Source of the DNA: Rhyacophila brunnea
Lineage: Eukaryota; Arthropoda; Insecta; Trichoptera; Rhyacophilidae
Assembly: GCA_022495005.1 (NCBI GenBank)
Contig: JAGYXB010001948.1
Span: 682,001 to 746,000, forward strand
Reading direction: 5' to 3'
DNA: 64,000 nt
Shown: in pieces, positions 53,201 to 62,200 of the stretch
How positions within the stretch are numbered: position 1 is the first letter of the stretch
How the letters are laid out: every line of letters begins with the position of its first letter
Program-made: the position numbers and the translations under genes
Notes under the pieces: generated by a model
Told to the model about the DNA's origin: nothing
Database searches by the model: none
What the model saw: only the letters and a program-made list of their open reading frames with translations

Positions 53201-56200
53201 GTATACATACCAGTCTTAGTGAAATATATGGAAAACAGAAGTATCTATCAATATAATATACACACATTATAAAAAAAATCTCTATAAAATATTAATATTT
53301 TGTAGTACGTCCCATTGCTGGTATCAAAGGGCATTGAAAAGCTATGGTAGTAAATCAGACATCGCCTAACCTGATAAAAATACAGGCTTGTTAAATCTTT
53401 TACGTTAATTAATACATTTTGTTTCCACTTTCTCGGTATTATCTGCTTCTTAAAACCGGTATTTCGGTATCGAAAAATACTAGGATACCGGTTTTGAAAT
53501 ACCGGTATTGCAATTCCTCAGTATATATAACTAATAAATTTACTGGAAGTAAGCAGTACATATTATCAAATACTCACACATTTACGATTGGGATTGAACA
53601 AATCTTAAAATCTCCACACATGACAGTATCAAAAGATACTTTATTAGTTTTTATTTTTATACACGGTATCGTAACAATTGCTTTAATTTCAACTGGAATT
53701 ATAACGGCATTCTGCACCTAAAATAACAATATGGTACATTATTGATTTGTTATTATATACACATATTATATATATTAAATAAACATGAAATTACTGTTAT
53801 AAAAATGGGACTGGGGTTTCAATAGGTGTATTATTTGCGTACGTATTTTTTTAAATTTACCCTTTTAAAAACAAATAGATAACCTTAGCTCCATAATAGG
53901 TGATAAATGGAATTCATATTTTTGACATAAAAATGCTTAAATATCTGCATTCGTAATGTCATTAATTATTTATTAATTATTGAAATGTAAATGACTTATT
54001 TCAAATAATAATAAATGTAGTTCAATAATTTTCATTGTCATTCAGAATCAGAGTTTACTGTTATTCACATTAATTTATAAAATGCATTAAGGTATCACTA
54101 ATTCACATTTGCCAAATATGTGCAATGAATATTAAGTAATAAAGATATTTTATAAAAGAAACTTGTTCATAGTAATTTATATATTTTTTAAAGATCGAGA
54201 AAACTTTTCTTTTACTAATGTTTTTTTGTATTTATGGTAAGAAATATTATAAAATAAAATGAAAAGAATACAGTTAATATGGTAGATATTTTGTCAACAG
54301 TAATAAATATTTCAATAAGTTTTGACCCACCTGTATCATAAAATTAAACTCTACGGGCCGAGTTTCAGATTTAAAATAATCAGAGTGAGCTTTGAACTTA
54401 ATAGTCATTACTTCCGTCTTGTTTGGGTGAAGAATATTGGGTAGTGAAATTTTCAGCCATGTTGGAATATTTCTTTCATTTTTTATGAAAATATGAGTCT
54501 TATAATTACTCAAGTTTACAACTTCGATAATCTTGCAAACCTGTGAATTATTTTAATATTTTAGAGCGCAATACTTTCTTTATTCTTAGAAGGAAAAATT
54601 AATTAAATAACAACTTACACTATTACCAATTGTTATAACTCCGAAATCGATATATTTTTTGCGAGATTGGAATGTAATTACGTCTTTATAGGTTTTATTG
54701 CTTGATATTTTAGAAAATTTTGTATCACTTATTTGTTTCACTTGAAATCTTTCAATTGCTAAGTCAATATCAATTTTTGACGGATAATCCTGTTGACGTG
54801 AAATAAAAAGTAATTATTAATAAATAAGCAGATGGTCCATCCAAACAGCGAGTGAATTTTGATACCCAATTGGTCCAATTTAAAAAAAAAAAAACCAAAA
54901 CGTTTTAAAAAGCATTTTTTTAGACTGGCTCTTAATGTGTTTAGATCGACGGGGTCCAATCGGGCCTTGCGCTCTGGGGGTATGTAGTTTTGTTATATTA
55001 TAAAAATGTTCGTTTTTTATATAATGCTAGTAAGTATAAATAATACTTCTATGTAAACTATTCGCATTAATAAGCACCCCTTAATCGTTTTTGGAGAGGA
55101 AAATAATATAACTAGAGGCCTCACGCAAATACTCCATTTGCACTTCGCACGTAATCAGATATAATTGTTTTTATTATAATATATGTGCTTTTAAAAAAAT
55201 ACATATTATGCACCTAATAATGTAATATGACAAAATAAATACGAGCCTCATTCAGTAAAACATCCCATCCATTTTCTTGAAGGTTTTCAAGACATACTGG
55301 TGAAATTTTAATTTCGACATTTTGTTGGTCAATATAGTTTTCCTTGATTTTATTAACATCATTTTCAAACCACATCGGAGATATAGCCGCTATGGCACTG
55401 TATTCATCTTCTGCTGTAATCTGAATTTTTTTTTTTTTCAGTGACTATTTTTTATGATTTACTTATATACTGCGGCTGTCATGCTTCTTCGTCAAAGCAT
55501 ATGACAACTACACATGTCACTACATTTTTCCAGGGCTCGTGCCTATGGACATGTTTGGCATGGAGCATGTAGATCATAATTGCAGTTACGCTCATCCGAA
55601 TCCGTGATGAAGATATATATATAGAGCTCTTTATGATTACATTCGTCAACGAGGACTGATTCGTTTGATTATAGATTGGTAGGCTTGTCTCATGGCTGTA
55701 TTGGTGTACTACAAAAAATTGGCATTATATAACAAAAAAAAATATGACTTACATCATGCTGTGGTTCAGTTTCTGTGGCTATATGAATTTGAGAAAATAT
55801 TCCACATCCTTTAATTTCCAATAAAACAGACTGTTCATCATCTACTATTAAATATATTTCTTTGTAAAACTCTCCAATATTAGAATGAACTTTTATATGA
55901 ATCTTTATACTTTCTCCTGCATGTAAAATTGAATTAACAGGAAACACTTCCTCGATTATAACCTTGTTAAAGTTTATAGACGATGACGAATCTATTGTAA
56001 AACTAAATGATATTTTTCCAGTGTTTTTCAAAGTAAATGCTTTAGTCTGAATCTCATTGAAGATGCATACTCCGTAGTCGAGAACCGTACTATCTATTTC
56101 ATACTTAACATCAGAACATTCTCCTGTTACTGAAAGAGATTGTATTGATCCACCAAATATGTTACACATCAATGTAGCCGTAGCAGAGACTGGTGATTTT

Positions 56201-59200
56201 AAGTTGAAAGTAACATTAAAAACGTTTTCTTCAAACGGTTCTAACTGTCCTTTGAATGGAAAAACTTTAAATACATAACTGTCACGTATTTCATCACCGC
56301 ATATGGTTGCCATTAAACCTTTTTGATGTAAAGATTCATTACTTAAAATATCTAAAGCTTTGAAAATCAAACTTATCACAATACTATCAATGAAGGTTAT
56401 GTCATCGGTTGAAATAGATGGAGTGCCAGAAAGTGAATTTAGATCTTTATGATTTATGTAACTATCATCGACAGAATCCGAGCTTATCTTTTTAATGCTT
56501 GATATTTTGATATTTAAATTATTATCTATAAAATTAGAAGAGCTTTTATTTATCGAAGAAATAATTGTTGAATCATCAAATTCCTGAAAATAGAAGAAAC
56601 ATTGAAAATATTATGTATTTATATACTTATATTTTGAATTTATTATATATTTTAAAGAAATACATAGTATTATCGTCAGTATCAAATATATTAATAATAA
56701 ATACATCATGCATTCAATAAATGAAATAATTGTTGATTAAAAGTATTTAGAGTTTCAGTAGACATGCCAGCTAAAAATATTTTTATACTTTATTATTTGG
56801 TTTTAATAATATACCTGTGGTAAGTCATACTCTATATTTATATCTTCCCAAGACAGGTCATACATGACAGATAGTGGAGTGCAATTTTTGATAACAAATT
56901 CATTTTGTATTAAACCGTTCGGTTTACAATTGAAGGTCAACTGTTTTGGATATATTGATACTTCAGGAAAAAATATTTCGCCGATTAATTGAATGGATTC
57001 CTAGAAAAAATAACGGAAATTAAATATTAATAAATGCTCCCCATTACGGAGAATATGTTCTATATACTATCATAATATGAGTGACAGAGTGAAATAGTTA
57101 TGTATTTTATTTTATAGAATCGGGATAACCTTTTTCTCATTCTTTCCAAATAAGATACTTAATTCCTTGTGAACCTTCATACGTTGCGAGATTGATTCCA
57201 TGTCTAAATTAAAAAATAAATTCAAACAGAATTCTTCACGTGATTCCAAAAAAATGTCAAAATTCTGTGCGAATGTAAATGTGTCATAAAATCTCTTCAC
57301 ATCGTCTTTGGAAAAGTTCGCCTGACCTTGAACAATGCAGTTTTCATCGTAAATCGTACTATCGGAGCTTTTCTTGATAATATCTGACGACTGAATGATT
57401 TGCAATGATTTTTTTACGTTAAGATTAAATTTATTATATTCCGAGGTTATTTCTTCAACGTTACTGTTGATTATCATAAAAGGCATTTCTGTTGATATTT
57501 CAACGTTAAATCCAAGCTTTGATTTATTTTTCAACATGACAGAATCTGAAAAAAAATCACAAAATTACAATTAAATAGATGGTAAATGAATTTAAGTAAG
57601 CATTTATAAGAATATAATAATATATACTACAAAGAGTATGGTTTTTTTTCAATTTGTGTTAAGATTCAGAGCAACGTCAAAAGTTTGCTAAGACAGACAT
57701 CTCTTTAGGGGGCGGCGAAGATTCACATAAGATTGTTGAGCAAAAATGTATAATAAAGTGTATAATTAACAATAACACTGTAAATCGTTGCCAAGCCTGT
57801 TTGTGTAAGGCAGTGTATATTTATATTGTAATATATATATATATATATATTGTAATAGTGATACAGAAGGTGTACGTTCGAATTCTACAGGCTGTAATAT
57901 GCAGTATAATATAGCAGTTGAACCATTGTAAGAGAATGCGAAAAATGTGATGACACGCCTTACCACTGTATGGAAGGATCAATGAATTTGAATTGCCACG
58001 AATATTATGATTTTGCAAACATTAGTGTTCCCCATATTTTTCTATGGTATCAAGTCATGAACCCTGAGAGCAAGGGAGTGGAAAGTAGGTGGGTATTGGC
58101 GCCGAATGTTTCGTATTTTTTGTATAGGGCATAGGATTCAGAGACTCTAAATAAAAAAGAAAGGTATGGTAATGTATCTGAAACAAATTCTACAGTTTTT
58201 GCATATATTATTCGACGCATACGAGATAATTTAGAGAGGCTGATGGTTTTGGGTAGCCTTCAGAGAAGGTGATTCAGAGGAAAATTACGCTGGAATGACC
58301 AAGTGAAAATCTTACTGTAGGTAGTTTTCACTCTGCCCTAGGAGAAATAAATGACTACATTCACGATCACGACCTTCAGCCATTCATTCAGAAAACGGTG
58401 AAAAGAGATAGTAGTTGAAAAAATTCCAAAAAATCAATGTTAATAAAAAACTCAATACTATACGTATTATATACATTGTAGTGCTCTATATCTTCTGTCT
58501 GAAGTGATTATGCTTCCTTTTTTGTATCATAATAACTAACAGATGAGATATTTATCTACTCCCGGATGAAGACATCTCCCAGTTCATTTCACTATTCTTA
58601 CTGCCACCTACATCCGCCAAATGTCTTAATGAGTGTATCGTTCTAGCGAGTTTTAGAGCGGCCCCGTGATCATTAAGTAAGTATCCCTTGTATTTGTCCA
58701 GCGGATATCCATTCACCAAGCAAGATTTTGAACCCATTCTCATTTAATAAACTTGGCGACCTCTATCACATATCGCACTCTCCATTTTATTACTTTTTAA
58801 ATTATGTCTGTCTTCAGCATTATGCTTAATATACGATATTTTGAATTTTGGAACAGTGTGCTTTTAGTGGTTGAATATGCTACGCTTTAGGCACAGTGGG
58901 CAACAACTATTTTATATAATATGCAATGGTATGTAATAGAAAATATATGCAGTATGTTTATGGTGAAATATTTTTTTTTTAATATCTTAACTATTTTTGT
59001 ACCTATTGTATCAAATACAATTAATGTTTACACAAACAGTATAAAATTGTGATTAAATTGAAGAGTGACTGACCCCAAACAAAAAATTGTTGTTCGCATG
59101 GTCCTTGATTTATTTGAAATGTCATTATTTTCTTAGATACGTAAAGAATCGGTTCAATAAACTGTATAGTTATATTGGACTCCATTAGTACTTCATTATT

Positions 59201-62200
59201 CCTCTCGTCTTCGGTGGAGCCTATTAAGTACCATTTCTCGACAAGACGCCTTACTTTTTTCGATTTTATCGTAACATGAAATGTTTGATAATCTCTGGGC
59301 AATATTTTGGCTTCGTTAGGTGTGATATGAAATAATGAACTGGGGAAAATATATAATTATCTTTTATTATAACATATAAAAACATTGAGAAAAAATAATA
59401 TGTATTAAAAAAAATAATCATCACATCAAGTTAATCGAGAATTTAAAAGTACAGGTGTTGATTATGTTATAATATATAAATATATACAAACTATATTCAA
59501 AATAAAACATGCATAATTTAATCAATTACTACTAGGAGACCGAAATGAAAATTGAGTTTTGGATAGGTTTGTTTTTGTTTAAAAATTGCCACTTTGGCGC
59601 ATTGTTTTCACCTTTAGTTATATACACTATAGTTATTATATAATTAATTTTAAAAATTATTCTACCATTGAGTAGTAAGAATTAGTTTTTTAGAAGCCCT
59701 TTTGTGATAATTTGAATAAACAAAGGGTTATATAGGTAACGCTTCTAATTAGCAATAATTGTAGATTTTTAGTAGATATATAAACGAGTTGGGAATACTC
59801 GTTAGTAAACAATTATGTAGTATTTTCATTGAAACATATATTTTTACAAGCATTGAATATTCTATCCAATTATTATGTAATTTATAGAATAAATACATTA
59901 AATTTGTCACTGTAATAACGATCGACATGTAGTATATGCATAATATGCGAAAGATTCAGAACCTATAGCATGCGTACCATGTGTAGAATACGCAGAAATT
60001 CTGCAGGTAGGTGAAAGATTGAATGTCATAATATATGGACCATCATTGATAGGGTAATGGGACAACTGGACGCCAGGACAAGTGGGCGCCGAAATAACGT
60101 TTATTAATGAAATAAATAGAAGTTCGTTACAATTTGATACAGAAATTAGACAATAAAGTTTAATAAGTTTCTATTAACTATTTCGTAGTTTTAATTGATT
60201 TTGCCCTTAATATAATATTTTTTTATTGCGGATTTACACTTAAATATTATGCCTGACGCTTCATATAAATACAAAAACTTTCTTCTCGTTGGAACTTAAA
60301 AATATGTACATATGCGTATATTAAATCATTGCATATTAGATTTTTACCAACTATTAAATAATATAGTACTAATATATAAGTATTAAATGTATATTTTTTA
60401 TTACCTATAATTTACGAACGTCTATTTATTTTTGAATTTCATATGATTGCGTAGCGCCCAGTTGTCCCTGGTTTCGAATCGTTCTAGGTATTCCATAGAA
60501 ATATCATAATACTATTATTATAAAAATATAAATAATATGATTGTCTATAGTGTACAATATTTACACCCTAATAGGTTGAACAAGTGGCTGACATTCATTT
60601 CTCGTAAAAAAAATCTGTTAATACAAAACTCCTCTCTATGGTGGCCCATATGATCCTATTAGGATCGGACATGGTCGAAAAAAGAAAGAAGATTTTTTTG
60701 GTTATCAATCGTTTACTATCTTCCAACAAAAACACTTCAATAGGTACTGAAACCTACGTCATCAGCGAAAAACTTCATAATGATATTTAACTTAACAGTG
60801 AGGATATTATGTGTAAATGTTTTACGGTATTAGGGTATAAAAACCAGGAACCTTTGCTTTCTGTTGTTATTCTTTTTGAGTTCTTCGATGTTTGTCCAAG
60901 TTACGTTGTAACTTTTGCTACCTTCATTTGTTATTTTAAGAGACGCTTTGAAAAGGGTTTCAACAAAAACATACCCAATATCCCATATACGATTTATGTC
61001 TGGATATATTATTAAACTTGATCCGATTCCCGTAGCCTTAAGTGGTATAGTCTGAAAATTTTTAATGGCAGTATTTATAAATAATAAAACATACAAAAGA
61101 TAATATTTTAATATAGTGTAAAAGGAACTTACAATAATTGTTTTACTACTATCGATAGAAATCGTAAGTTTATTTAAAAAAATCCCCTTATCACACAACA
61201 ATATTCCTATATCGAGATCCAAGAAGTCTTCTGGACATAAGATGTAGGTTTCCAAATTGGCATACCATGGAGGTTCCTGTTATTAAAAAAAAAATACTCA
61301 ATTATTGTTTATATCAAATAAAAGGATCGTTAATGAACTGTAGCTATCGTTAGTATTGAAGATTACTGAATGAATTTTAGAATAAGAATTTTGTTTATAT
61401 CAAAACAGAATTGTAAACAAGTAAAAAGTTGCCCGTATTAAAATAGACAAAAAGCAGTTCCCACAAACGTTTTTGTTATTTTTTTTTATAATAGACGTGC
61501 TATAAAAACTTTACTTACTATGCGAAATTTTAAGACCGCGGATATTGGTGAATTATTTGTCAGCCTCAACGTTTCAGTTTTATTCATTAAAACTTTAACT
61601 TCTCCAAAATCAATACTAGTTTGACTGCACGAAATTATTGGACCAACACTAAATATATCAACTTTAGAAAGCAAAATGTCTTCAGTTACACCGAACACTT
61701 TGATACTGAAAATTATATTTTGTTAACATATTAAATAAAATATTGTATAACTACATAATAATAATTAAAAGATAAAAAGAACTTTTTATAAACCACGTTT
61801 TTAAATTTTCTGTTGAATCATATAAACTTGACAATTCTATGTATTAATAAAAACTTTTTATTGCACTTGATAGAAATTCTGAATAAATATAGAAACTGAA
61901 ATGTCATTTTGACATTTCATATTGATTTCCATAGTAACGCACGTATATATTAATAATTTAGTTGCTAGGACCCCTTTAGCAACCAGCAATAATAACTTTC
62001 AATACAAAACAGAATTAACTGAAAATGAATTCAATTTTGATTAAAAATGGCTAAAAGTATTAAAATAATGTATTGTCGTCGTGTTCTGATATATTCTAAA
62101 AGTTTAAAATGTCTAGCTAGTCGGAAAGTTAGTTAAAAATCTTCAATCGTCCAATACAAATCTTGGACACACAAGAAAAAATTAGTACTGGACAAACAAG

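Noticed and set aside
53419..53721. 100-codon plus-strand open frame
   Set aside because: Antisense to HYDIN exon 12 and a MITE.
58552..58743. 63-codon minus-strand frame
   Set aside because: No similarity to HYDIN or transposon proteins, and exons 5 and 6 join in phase without it.
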